DNA of 64,000 bases from contig JAAOZP010000012.1 of the NCBI GenBank assembly GCA_011605725.1, positions 138,238 through 202,237 on the forward strand. The letters run 5' to 3'. The stretch's first letter is position 1. Every line of letters begins with the position of its first letter. Shown here in pieces: positions 24,975 through 33,037 of this stretch. The notes beneath the pieces were generated by a model. The model did not search any database. It saw only the letters and a list, made by a program, of their open reading frames with translations, and was not told the DNA's origin. Both the position numbers and the translations under genes were made by a program. The stretch comes from Nitrososphaerota archaeon (GTDB lineage Archaea > Thermoproteota > EX4484-205 > JAAOZP01).

Positions 24975-27218
24975 ATGGCGACTAAGAAAGAATACTTCGA
25001 CTTTATTAAAAAGTATTATGAGGAACTATTAAGGAGTTACGAACATTCTTTGAAAGAATGGTTGAAAAGAATGGAAACCGCTGATTCCTTCGACCCGCCT
25101 ATGGTTCCGGTTACACGTGCCCTCATCGAAGGCTTCCTCTACCGTGTTACAGGAAACAAGGAGTATGCTGAAAAAGCTAGGGAAGCAATGCTTACTTATC
25201 AGAAGCTACCCGACATAGTTCCGGATAATTTGAGAAGAATGCCTAAATACGCTGGAGGTGTCCGCCCAATGCTGAACTGGTTTGGAGGAGTTACCCTTTT
25301 CCTACGAGCCTATGAATTCATACTGGACAGCGGGGTTATAGGAAGGGAGGATAGAGAGGTTTTTAAGGAGATAGTTGGAAACAGTCTTGAACCATTCTTC
25401 TCCTTCCCAGAGTGGGGGCCGCATAACCGTGCGATTAAAAGAGGATTAGCATTAACTTATGCTGCAAAAATATTTCCAGACCATCCTGATGCTTCGAAAT
25501 GGAGCAAGCTTGGAAAACTAATGGTGGAACCGAGCCTGAAACACTGGTCGCTTGAAGACAGTGAGCTCTACGTTCCAATCTGGTTTTCAGACCTACTTCT
25601 TTATCTGGATGTTACTGGAGACCGTGAAGTATTCGACTCACCCGTCATGAAGTATTATTTCCATTATTTTACATACTTGCTCTGCCCGCTCGGAATGATC
25701 CCGGATTTTGGGGATGCGACATGGGGTGCAAACTCAGAGCTGTATTTAGCGATCCTGGAGAAGGGAGCCAGCGTTTATAGAGACCCCTACATGAAGTATG
25801 CTGCAGACAGAATCTTCAGGTTCGCCGTAAAGGAGAAAAGGCTAGGCGTCTACGCTATATTCGCATACCTCTGGTCAGACGACAATGTTGAAGCTAGGGT
25901 TCCGGAGTCCAACAGCCAGGAAGTTCTGGACGAAGTTATCGGTAAGAAGATTGTTTTCAGAGAAGGCTGGAACGAGAATGCAACATACATGCTTCTCAAC
26001 TACATGGATGAGGGAGATATCGGCTGGTATTACAAGGAGCATTTGCGTAATACCCTCGTAGTAACCGCGGAGAAAATGCATCACGGGCATGCTGATGAAA
26101 ACTCTATTGTTGCTCTTGTGAAAAACAGCGCTTTCCTGCTTCACGACGGGGGTTATCGCGAGGCTCTGCCAAACGGGGCCTACAGGGCTGACGTTTATCA
26201 TAACCGTATAGTAGTTCGACAGGGAAGACCAAAGGGTCAAAGGCTTTTCGAGTTTCTCCACGATAAAGGGGTTTACCAGCCTGTTAGGACGAGAAGAGTT
26301 CATTTCAAAACATTCCGAGAAGTCGACGTTAGCAGAACCGAAGTAACAGATGATAAGAACGGGTATCATTGGGACAGGGTTATAACATACTTGAAGAATT
26401 TGAAGGCTTTTGTAATCCATGACGGAGTAAGGCTTCTAAAAGACGGCGAGTTCACAATCAGCAATCTATTATGGACACAAAACATTCATGCTGGTGGTGA
26501 AGAATATTTTGACACTTCGATCGACCTAATAGGACTAGTTGGAGCAATGAGCAATATGAAGATAACTCTTGAAGAAAGAAAACGTTTCGCATGGCCCAAT
26601 AAGAAGGGTGAAAGACTCTTAATTTATTTCCAGCCGGATGGAAGCAAGAAACTAGGAGTCGATGACGAGATGCGGTGTTACCTTCCTGAAAAATGCGTAT
26701 ACCAGACTTATTCGAATAGTTTTAAAAAAGGAGAGTACGTTTCCTTCACAACCTTCCTATGGCCCCACAGGGAGGACGAGGCTATTGAAGCTATGCTTAG
26801 CAAGCTTAAACAGGTTAAAGTAGACAAGTATCCGAATGCTACCGCTATAAGAATAGAGCAGCCCGACGGAGCAACATACGTGTGCGTTAAACACGATCTC
26901 TCCATCGGGCTAGTCAGGCCAGAGGTTAGACCAGTCTACACGTATGAAGCCGGGGAGATTCGATACGACGAGTTTGCAACTGACGCAGCCTACCTTTACG
27001 CGAGGCTTAACAGTAACCTGCTAAAATACGCTTTCATAGACGGGATGAAGCTTAGGTTCAGAAACATAATGGTCTTCTCCTCCGAAGAGCCGAGCATTAT
27101 CGACCTTACTCACCGGCCAGACATTGACCGTAAAGGAACTTTTAAGACTGAGAAGGAATACTGGGAGTTCGAGCTTAAAACGAAGTGGGATTCCTGGGAA
27201 GACGAGACTAGTGTTTGA
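24975..27218 (+). CDS. Heparinase II/III-like protein (polysaccharide lyase fold), cytoplasmic
   Basis: 747-residue protein with the two-part architecture of heparinase II/III and alginate-lyase-like families: an alpha/alpha toroid (about 20-310, e.g. YKEYAEKAREAMLTYQ, GVTLFLRAYEFI) and a beta-sandwich. The heparinase motif appears as AEKMHHGHADENSIVALVKNSAFLLHDGGYREALPN, followed by YRADVYHNRIVVRQG, matching H-A-D-x-N-S and Y-x3-HN of that family. The catalytic candidates are the HHGHAD histidines, the YH and a Tyr in the toroid. No signal peptide is present, so it would act on imported oligosaccharides rather than on polymers. TATA-like CTTTATTAAT (24940-24950) precedes the ATG. Which uronic-acid glycan is cut cannot be told; an oligoalginate-, heparin- or ulvan-like substrate is inference. 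Confidence 0.72.
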   Translation: MATKKEYFDFIKKYYEELLRSYEHSLKEWLKRMETADSFDPPMVPVTRALIEGFLYRVTGNKEYAEKAREAMLTYQKLPDIVPDNLRRMPKYAGGVRPMLNWFGGVTLFLRAYEFILDSGVIGREDREVFKEIVGNSLEPFFSFPEWGPHNRAIKRGLALTYAAKIFPDHPDASKWSKLGKLMVEPSLKHWSLEDSELYVPIWFSDLLLYLDVTGDREVFDSPVMKYYFHYFTYLLCPLGMIPDFGDATWGANSELYLAILEKGASVYRDPYMKYAADRIFRFAVKEKRLGVYAIFAYLWSDDNVEARVPESNSQEVLDEVIGKKIVFREGWNENATYMLLNYMDEGDIGWYYKEHLRNTLVVTAEKMHHGHADENSIVALVKNSAFLLHDGGYREALPNGAYRADVYHNRIVVRQGRPKGQRLFEFLHDKGVYQPVRTRRVHFKTFREVDVSRTEVTDDKNGYHWDRVITYLKNLKAFVIHDGVRLLKDGEFTISNLLWTQNIHAGGEEYFDTSIDLIGLVGAMSNMKITLEERKRFAWPNKKGERLLIYFQPDGSKKLGVDDEMRCYLPEKCVYQTYSNSFKKGEYVSFTTFLWPHREDEAIEAMLSKLKQVKVDKYPNATAIRIEQPDGATYVCVKHDLSIGLVRPEVRPVYTYEAGEIRYDEFATDAAYLYARLNSNLLKYAFIDGMKLRFRNIMVFSSEEPSIIDLTHRPDIDRKGTFKTEKEYWEFELKTKWDSWEDETSV

Positions 27219-27325
27219 AACGCGTGAAAACATTAACCATAGCTGAACCCAGCGTACTAACTCTTCAACAACAGGTAAAAAGTCATACGGCTTTTTAGAA
27301 GCCCCCTATACTTGACTCCTAAAAA

Positions 27326-27333
27326 CATATATG
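27326..27333 (+). promoter_or_regulatory. TATA box of the URO-D gene at 27.4 kb
   Basis: CATATATG lies 26-33 bases before ATG 27359 and supports that start over GTG 27344. Confidence 0.5.
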
Positions 27334-27358
27334 CAGGTCTCTTGTGCAGTGTTTTAAA

Positions 27359-28426
27359 ATGGCTCTAACATCACGGGAAAGAGTGTTGATGGCTCTTAAG
27401 CATAAGGAAGCTGACAGGATTCCGATACATGATAGCCCCTGGGGTGCTACTGTCGACAGGTGGAGGAGTGAAGGCCTACCCTCAGGCGTTTCACCCGCCG
27501 ACTATTTTGGGTATGAGCTAGCCGGGTTCTCAGCCGACACTACTCCACAGCTTCCCGTTGAGGTAATCAGGGAGGATGAAGAGTACATAGTTGAAAAAGA
27601 TTCTTACGGGGGGATTAGGAGAAACCATAGAGACAGGTCAACCACGCCAGAGATAATAGATTATCCCTGTAAGAGCAGGGCTGACTGGGAGAAGCTTAAG
27701 CCCCGGCTTCAGCCGAGCGACTGGAGGGTTGACTGGGTTTCAACTTTCAACAATTACCATTACCAGAGGAGCCTAGGCAGGTTCATAACTTACAACGCAG
27801 CTGTAGGGTTTGACAAGATTCAGAACTATGTCGCCACGACAAGGCTTTTGAAAGCAGTCGTAATGGAGCCAGAGTGGGTGGTTGACATGTATTGGACAGA
27901 CGCTAAGCTTGCAATGGAAATGTGTGAAAGAATGATGAGGGCAGGGTTAAAGTTTGACGGAGCATTCCTCTTCTGCGACCTGGGTTATAAGAACGGCTTA
28001 TTGTTCTCCCCGAAACACTATGAGCAGCAGCTTCACCCTGTTTTTAAAGAGCTCTGCAGGTTTTTCCACAGTAGAGACATGCCGGTCCTGCTTCACAGTT
28101 GCGGAAGGGTTAAGGACCTAATACCCTTCTTTATAGAGGAAGGCATTGACTGCTTGCAGCCGCTTGAAGTAAAGGCTGGCATGGACCTCGTCGAGCTTAA
28201 GGAGCGATACGGTGATAAGCTTTGCTTCATGGGAGGAATAGACGTGAGGCTGATGGCTTTAGACGACCCTGCTCCACTCGAGGAGGAGATAAAACGGAAA
28301 ATATCTTTCGCGAAGCAGGGTGGGGGATACATTTACCACTCAGACCACTCGATACCGAAAAACGTGAGCTTCGCAAACTACAGGAGAGTCATAGAGCTGG
28401 TTAAGAAGCACGGAGCATACACTTAG
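27359..28426 (+). CDS. URO-D superfamily protein, metal-site motif kept
   Basis: 355-residue relative of uroporphyrinogen decarboxylase and corrinoid methyltransferases. It keeps the family start (SRERVLMALKHKEADRIPI), SFDGAFLFCDLGYKNGLLFSPKHYEQQLHPVFKEL and the H-x-C motif in PVLLHSCGRVKDLIP, followed by GIDCLQPLEVKAGMDL, GDKLCFMGGIDVR and GGGYIYHSDHSIPKN. In MtbA/MtaA the zinc is held by His and Cys of H-x-C and a late Cys; the late position here has YHSDH with no Cys, so metal binding may be altered. It is the only intact member of the five loci here that keeps HSC. The preceding heparinase-like gene lies 140 bases upstream on the same strand, but the TATA gives it its own promoter. A methyl-transfer or decarboxylation substrate is unknown. 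Confidence 0.78.
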   Translation: MALTSRERVLMALKHKEADRIPIHDSPWGATVDRWRSEGLPSGVSPADYFGYELAGFSADTTPQLPVEVIREDEEYIVEKDSYGGIRRNHRDRSTTPEIIDYPCKSRADWEKLKPRLQPSDWRVDWVSTFNNYHYQRSLGRFITYNAAVGFDKIQNYVATTRLLKAVVMEPEWVVDMYWTDAKLAMEMCERMMRAGLKFDGAFLFCDLGYKNGLLFSPKHYEQQLHPVFKELCRFFHSRDMPVLLHSCGRVKDLIPFFIEEGIDCLQPLEVKAGMDLVELKERYGDKLCFMGGIDVRLMALDDPAPLEEEIKRKISFAKQGGGYIYHSDHSIPKNVSFANYRRVIELVKKHGAYT

Positions 28427-28469
28427 AAAGCTTCTGAGTCAGGCCTATTTGAATCGGAAGCCTCATGTT

Positions 28470-29705
28470 TCACTGAAGCACTCTTGGCGCAGCCGGAAGG
28501 TTTCCCCTAATCCATGGGTTTCCACTCGCTTCCTCAAGCGTCTTCATGTAGAGAGCCCTAGTTCTCTCAGCAATAGACCTCCAATCATACGTCTCAGCAA
28601 CCTTTTTGAAAGCATTCTGCTTTAAACGCTCCGCCGTTTCAGGATTATCCAGCAAGTAGGAGATCGCGCGGGACAACGAGTCTGAATCGTTAGCCTCCAC
28701 CTTTAGGCCGTTCACATTATTCTCAACTATCTCCGAGAGACCCCCTACATCGGAAACTATCACTGGAACCCCGGAAGCCATCGCCTCTAAAGCCACTATG
28801 CCAAAAGGCTCGTATAGACTTGGAAACACTGCTACTGTAGCACACTTGTAGAGTCGTCTGAGAGTCTCGTCATCCACATAGCCGGTGAAATGCGCTTTGG
28901 GAAAAATGTTTAATTGTCCCGCGACTCGCATCAGCTCCTCTTTATAATACCCTTCTCCAACCACTACCAGTTTGGCTTCAGGATGAGAGTTCAGCACACT
29001 CGGCATCGCTCTTAAGAGCACGTCAACCCCTTTCTCCGGGACAAGCCTCCCAACATAAAGAATGATCTTCTCGTTTTCTGCAGCGTATCGCGACCTGAAG
29101 TCCTTCAGACAGGAATAGCCGTTAAACTGATTTCTATCCACACCATTCGGTATCACTATTATCTTGTCGGAAGGCGTGTTGAAGAACCTTACTACTTCCT
29201 CCTTCATGTAATTACTGCAGCAAACCACTTTCCAAGACTCGTAGGTTAACCACCATTCTATCTGGTGTATCATTCTTTGGTAATCAGTGTGTAACCCGCG
29301 CCGCCTACCCTGCTCGGTTGAATGTATAGTGGATATGAGTGGGACCCTACACAGGTGTTTTATCGATATCGCTGGTTTAGCGACAAGCCAGTCGTGCGCG
29401 TGAACAATGTCGACACGGCCCCACTCTTTAACCGTTTTCACAGCCTCGCGCTCCATATTGATGTTCATGAGGAGAACCCAAGATGCGAAATCCGGCGTCG
29501 GCGCAGTATAGGATTCAACTCTTTTCACAGTCATGTTTCCAAGCTTCTCCGTCTCAGGAGCCCCCGGATAATTACACGTGAGCAAGATTATTTCTACACC
29601 AATGTTCCGCAGCTCCTCGGTAAGATGCTTGACGTGCGTAGCTAATCCCCCGATTACACGGGGAGGATACTCCCAGGACAACATAAGAACCCTGAGTCTA
29701 TCCAT
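28470..29705 (-). CDS. GT4-type glycosyltransferase (glycogen synthase-like)
   Basis: 411-residue GT-B enzyme. The N-terminal domain begins LRVLMLSWEYPPRVIGGLATHVKHL, the archaeal variant of the glycogen/starch synthase start. DIVHAHDWLVAKPAI and IPNGVDRNQF follow. The C-terminal nucleotide-binding domain has ILYVGRLVPEKGVDVLL and the E-x7-E motif in YEPFGIVALEAMASGVPVIVSDVGG. It probably adds glucose or another hexose from an NDP-sugar to a glycan, or works as glycogen synthase. The ATG at 29705 overlaps the end of the upstream GT-B N-terminal gene by eight bases. It belongs to a minus-strand operon with the winged-helix gene at 30.3 kb, and faces the GH57 gene across a shared promoter. A second full glycogen synthase-like gene lies at 33.0 kb. 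Confidence 0.83.
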   Translation of the reverse strand: MDRLRVLMLSWEYPPRVIGGLATHVKHLTEELRNIGVEIILLTCNYPGAPETEKLGNMTVKRVESYTAPTPDFASWVLLMNINMEREAVKTVKEWGRVDIVHAHDWLVAKPAISIKHLCRVPLISTIHSTEQGRRRGLHTDYQRMIHQIEWWLTYESWKVVCCSNYMKEEVVRFFNTPSDKIIVIPNGVDRNQFNGYSCLKDFRSRYAAENEKIILYVGRLVPEKGVDVLLRAMPSVLNSHPEAKLVVVGEGYYKEELMRVAGQLNIFPKAHFTGYVDDETLRRLYKCATVAVFPSLYEPFGIVALEAMASGVPVIVSDVGGLSEIVENNVNGLKVEANDSDSLSRAISYLLDNPETAERLKQNAFKKVAETYDWRSIAERTRALYMKTLEEASGNPWIRGNLPAAPRVLQ

Positions 29706-30312
29706 GGCTCTCAGAAACCTCCTCGTAAACCCTAATTAATTCTTCAACAGCATTCATACTGTTAAACTCCACTAGGTGCAGCTTTTTAACACACCAGGGA
29801 TATAATGCTCTAATCATACTGTAGGTTGCTGCCGAGTGTGCCACAATGCGGTCTGCGAGACTCGCAGAGAACGATTCAACCCACTTAATAGTCTGACCTA
29901 GGAGGGAGAGATTAGAATGGGACCTGAGCTCCTCTAGAGACAGGAAACTTTGCACGTAAGGTGTTGGAACAGCCTCTTTTAATGAAATCAACGCTAGCGC
30001 GGAACTCCATTCGAAAGCATGAATTATATCAATACTAGGCTGCTCCCACAGTAAGTCAGCCAGTATTCTAGTGTACTCGCAGCTTAGGCTTGACGCCCAG
30101 GTAAAAGGGTTAACGTGGGACGAGACCTTGTTGGAAACATAGTATACCTTTACGCCACCCTTTACTTCAAACCCGCTTCTCCAGTCGTCGAAAGCCATAA
30201 CATTAACGTCAAACCCCTCATTCGAAAGAGACCTTGCTATAAAACTGACGATGTTCGAGAGCTCCCCCACTATGCGAGGAGGAAATTCAGTGGTTAGTAG
30301 AACAATCCTCAA
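29698..30312 (-). CDS. Stand-alone GT-B N-terminal domain protein
   Basis: 204 residues that correspond only to the N-terminal acceptor-binding half of a glycogen synthase-like GT4 enzyme. The opening VLLTTEFPPRIVGELSNIVSFIARSL parallels the same stretch in the next gene, and IDIIHAFEWSSALALIS parallels DIVHAHDWL. It then continues to DRIVAHSAAT and ends without the C-terminal nucleotide-binding domain or the E-x7-E motif. The gene is intact, starts with TTG at 30312 (no ATG nearby) and overlaps the following full-length gene by eight bases, so the two products are made together. This could be a regulatory or structural half-subunit, or the remnant of a duplicated gene. It is unlikely to be catalytic alone. 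Confidence 0.7.
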   Translation of the reverse strand: MRIVLLTTEFPPRIVGELSNIVSFIARSLSNEGFDVNVMAFDDWRSGFEVKGGVKVYYVSNKVSSHVNPFTWASSLSCEYTRILADLLWEQPSIDIIHAFEWSSALALISLKEAVPTPYVQSFLSLEELRSHSNLSLLGQTIKWVESFSASLADRIVAHSAATYSMIRALYPWCVKKLHLVEFNSMNAVEELIRVYEEVSESHG

Positions 30313-30321
30313 CGTTACGCA

Positions 30322-30582
30322 TCACGAGAATAGGGATTCTATCTTTATCAGGCCTAGACCCGTCAAATGAAACTTCTTCCTACCAACCCGGTCCTGAAGA
30401 GACGCTACGTAGCCCCTACTAGCAAGGTCGAAAAGCCTATGAATCAATTCCTCTGGATTTATCATAAGGATTTTAGCAACATCCTCAGCTTCCACCGCTT
30501 TCCCAGGTTCTACAGCCGCCAAGTTATGAAGCTGCAGAAGTATCTTTACATCAGCATCCTCGTAAGCATTGGGTTCAGCCAT
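30322..30582 (-). CDS. Winged-helix DNA-binding protein
   Basis: 86-residue protein with a single winged-helix/MarR-like domain: KILLQLHNLAAVEPGKAVEAEDVAKILMINPEELIHRLFDLASRGYVASLQD is helix-turn-helix, followed by a wing (RVGRKKFHLTGLGLIKIE). It is the first gene of the operon that also carries the two GT genes, and stops nine bases before the half-GT gene. The promoter is half of the palindrome at 30609-30622 shared with the divergent GH57 gene. It is therefore a natural candidate to regulate synthesis versus breakdown of alpha-glucan. DNA binding is inferred from the fold. Confidence 0.7.
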   Translation of the reverse strand: MAEPNAYEDADVKILLQLHNLAAVEPGKAVEAEDVAKILMINPEELIHRLFDLASRGYVASLQDRVGRKKFHLTGLGLIKIESLFS

Positions 30583-30608
30583 CTAAAATATGTTACTTCA
30601 AGCGCCCT

Positions 30609-30622
30609 ATTTAAGCTTAAAT
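30609..30622. promoter_or_regulatory. Palindromic bidirectional TATA element
   Basis: ATTTAAGCTTAAAT is a perfect 14-base palindrome between the divergent winged-helix gene (ATG 30582) and GH57 gene (ATG 30648). Each start codon lies about 26 bases from the near end of the palindrome, the spacing of an archaeal TATA box to a leaderless start in both directions. One element can thus act as TATA for both genes, or be bound by one regulator that blocks both. Confidence 0.6.
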
Positions 30623-30647
30623 AAAATCCTCTCATCCCGTATTGAGG

Positions 30648-31913
30648 ATGAAAGGAGTGGTATTGTGCTTCGAAGTTCATCAGCCTTACAGGATAAGGCA
30701 AAGGATAGTAGAGCAGATAGCTTCAAAGCAAACAGTAAGGTTCAGAGACCTCGAGAAAATATATTTTGACGAGGAGCTTAACAAACAGATATTCAAGAGG
30801 GTTTCGGAAAGATGTTATCTGCCGGCTGGCGAAGTCTTGACCAACATTATTGAGAGGCAGAAGTCTGACGATAGGGGGCTTAGAGTTGCTTTCAGTCTGA
30901 GCGGGCTCTTCATAGAGCAGGCTAGAAAATATGATGAAAGAGTGCTTCAAGCCTTCAGGGACCTCTCGGACACAGGTAGAGTTGAATTTTTAGCACAGAC
31001 CTATTACCATTCTCTCGTAAGCCTCTACTCGGAGGAGAGGCCTGAGTTTATAGAGCAGGTTATGAAGCATGTGAATGCTGTAGGTGAGGAGTTTAATAAG
31101 AAACCCACTGTTTTCGAAAACACTGAGCTCATCTATAACAATTCCATAGCTAGAACAGTTGAAAAAATGGGTTTTAAGGCTATTTTCACCGAAGGCGTTG
31201 AAAGAATTCTTGGCTGGAGGTCTCCGAACTACGTTTATTCCCCGAAAGGATTATCCCGCTTGAAGCTGCTTCTTAGAAACTATAGGCTCACCGACGACAT
31301 AGGCTTCAGGTTTTCATCAACCAGGTGGGAACAGTATCCTTTGACCGCTGAAAAATACGCGTCATGGCTTGCCGCCACACCTGGAGACTGCATCAACATA
31401 TTCATGGATTATGAGACCTTCGGGGAACACCATTGGAAGGAAACCGGCATATTCGATTTTCTAAGAGCCCTGCCTGAGAAAGTACTCGAATACGAAAACC
31501 TTTCATTCATGCTTCCAAGCGAGGTAGTGGAACGCTTCGATGCGAGGGACGAGATAGATGTTTTCGAGCTTGGCGGAACCGTGTCTTGGGCTGACGAGGA
31601 AAAGGATTTGACAGCATGGCTGCAGAACCCGATGCAAATTTTTCTTTTCGAAAGAATCAAGGCTTTGGAGCCCATAGTGAAGACTGTTGGAGACACTTAT
31701 GCTCTTGAGCTGTGGAGAAGGTTTACAACTAGCGACTATTACTATTATTTAAGCACTAAAACAGGGGGAGCTGGAGAAGTCCACAGCTATTTTAACCCAT
31801 ATCCTAATCCGTTGAACGCGTACAACAGCATGATGGAGGCGCTGCTTGACTTTGAACTACGAGTCCGAAGAGCGTACAACAGGAAGAGGCAGGATAGGAA
31901 AACCGTGTCTTAA
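30648..31913 (+). CDS. GH57 alpha-amylase/4-alpha-glucanotransferase-like
   Basis: 421-residue GH57 enzyme acting on alpha-1,4-glucans, cytoplasmic (no signal peptide). The family start VVLCFEVHQPYRI carries the conserved His, and the nucleophile Glu is E160 in VFENTELIYNN. The catalytic Asp is D254 in INIFMDYETFGEHHW, with GTVSWADEEKDLTAWLQNPMQ later as in GH57 amylases. The length fits the shorter GH57 alpha-amylase/alpha-glucan-acting group. The ATG at 30648 sits 26 bases after the shared palindromic TATA; a TTG two codons earlier is possible. Its stop overlaps the stop of the convergent GalT gene. Hydrolase versus transferase activity cannot be separated from sequence alone. Confidence 0.85.
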   Translation: MKGVVLCFEVHQPYRIRQRIVEQIASKQTVRFRDLEKIYFDEELNKQIFKRVSERCYLPAGEVLTNIIERQKSDDRGLRVAFSLSGLFIEQARKYDERVLQAFRDLSDTGRVEFLAQTYYHSLVSLYSEERPEFIEQVMKHVNAVGEEFNKKPTVFENTELIYNNSIARTVEKMGFKAIFTEGVERILGWRSPNYVYSPKGLSRLKLLLRNYRLTDDIGFRFSSTRWEQYPLTAEKYASWLAATPGDCINIFMDYETFGEHHWKETGIFDFLRALPEKVLEYENLSFMLPSEVVERFDARDEIDVFELGGTVSWADEEKDLTAWLQNPMQIFLFERIKALEPIVKTVGDTYALELWRRFTTSDYYYYLSTKTGGAGEVHSYFNPYPNPLNAYNSMMEALLDFELRVRRAYNRKRQDRKTVS

Positions 31914-32950
31914 ACATTTTTAGACATGTGGAGAGCTTGACGCAGTTGAAAAGCAGCCTCCTCTGGAGCTGTGATGTTTATAAACGCGCCTGACCCGAGT
32001 TCGAAGCCGGCGTGTACAGCGATACGCGGATAAATCTCGATGTGCCAGTGAAAATCCCTATAATCCACAGGCTTCGAATGAAAAACAATGTTGAATGAAA
32101 AATTGCCCAACACCGTTTTGTAGGCGGAAAAAAGCTCTTTAAAGATTAGCGCGAGATCACTGATCTCCTCCAAGCGGGAATCGAGAAAAGAGCCGGCATG
32201 ACGCTTCGGCACAATCCAGCACTCATACGGAAAGATGCTTGCAAAAGGAGTTACAACCTTGAAGTGTTCTCCAGCTAACACAAGCCGACTTTCTTCATGA
32301 ACCTCTTTGATCAACGCGCAAAAATAGCATTCACCATGAACCCGTGTAACCCTTGAGAAAGACTCTAACTCTTTTGAGATTAAAGGAGGAATAAACGAAC
32401 TGCCTATAATCTGGAAATGAGGATGCTTGATGGAGGCTCCAGCCTCCCTACCGTGATTCTTGAAAATAGCAACATGCTTAACATTCTCGTCAGACTCCAT
32501 ATATCTTCCCCTGTCGAGTAATGCTAGTAGAGGCAGCTCAATGCTTCTAGGCTCAGACAACTCATAGCTCCATAAGTGATTCGGGTTCTCGACAACAACC
32601 TCATGGTAACCATACGGGTTAAAGCATCCTGGTCTGGAGGGTTCCACCTTAGTGCTGAGCGCGGGAAACATGTTTGAAAAAACCCTAACAGACCAGTCGC
32701 TTCTCCTATGCCCATTCTCGTCAAACGTCTTCAGAATTCTTTGCCCACCCTCTGAAACGTATAGGAGAACTGCCCTAGGAGTCTTGTCCTCGCAACCGGG
32801 GCAGAACGGACATTCCTTATCATCTTCTTTGAATTCCTCACGGTAGAAGTGGGGCCTTTTTCGTCTTCCTCTCGCAACTATAACAATCCTTCCGGTGAAA
32901 TCATCGAACCTTACCTCACTCTCCACTTCGCTTGAAGACGGGTTACTCAT
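31910..32950 (-). CDS. galT: Galactose-1-phosphate uridylyltransferase
   Basis: 346-residue enzyme of the Leloir pathway, exchanging UMP between UDP-glucose and galactose-1-phosphate. The catalytic H-x-H-x-Q motif is HPHFQ at 176-180 in GASIKHPHFQIIG, with the second histidine motif FHWHIEIYPR near 300. The zinc ligands are in ECPFCPGCED (47-55) at the N-terminus. NPYGYHEVVVENPNHLWSYEL is a GalT-specific segment. The stop codon overlaps that of GH57. It is divergent from the glycogen synthase-like gene at 33.0 kb. It links galactose released by GH35 to UDP-glucose/galactose pools. I see no GalE in the window; galactokinase function may be provided by the GHMP kinase at 16.6 kb or elsewhere. 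Confidence 0.88.
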   Translation of the reverse strand: MSNPSSSEVESEVRFDDFTGRIVIVARGRRKRPHFYREEFKEDDKECPFCPGCEDKTPRAVLLYVSEGGQRILKTFDENGHRRSDWSVRVFSNMFPALSTKVEPSRPGCFNPYGYHEVVVENPNHLWSYELSEPRSIELPLLALLDRGRYMESDENVKHVAIFKNHGREAGASIKHPHFQIIGSSFIPPLISKELESFSRVTRVHGECYFCALIKEVHEESRLVLAGEHFKVVTPFASIFPYECWIVPKRHAGSFLDSRLEEISDLALIFKELFSAYKTVLGNFSFNIVFHSKPVDYRDFHWHIEIYPRIAVHAGFELGSGAFINITAPEEAAFQLRQALHMSKNV

Positions 32951-33037
32951 AATGAATCCGCTGCTGGACGACTACATAAATCTTGAGAAGTTAAAAACAT
33001 ATAAAGGATAATTACATGCTCAGTGAAGAATACCTCT

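Noticed and set aside
25875..26420. 181-residue open frame antisense to the heparinase-like gene
   Set aside because: It overlaps the conserved HHGHAD region of the heparinase-like protein and has no independent support.
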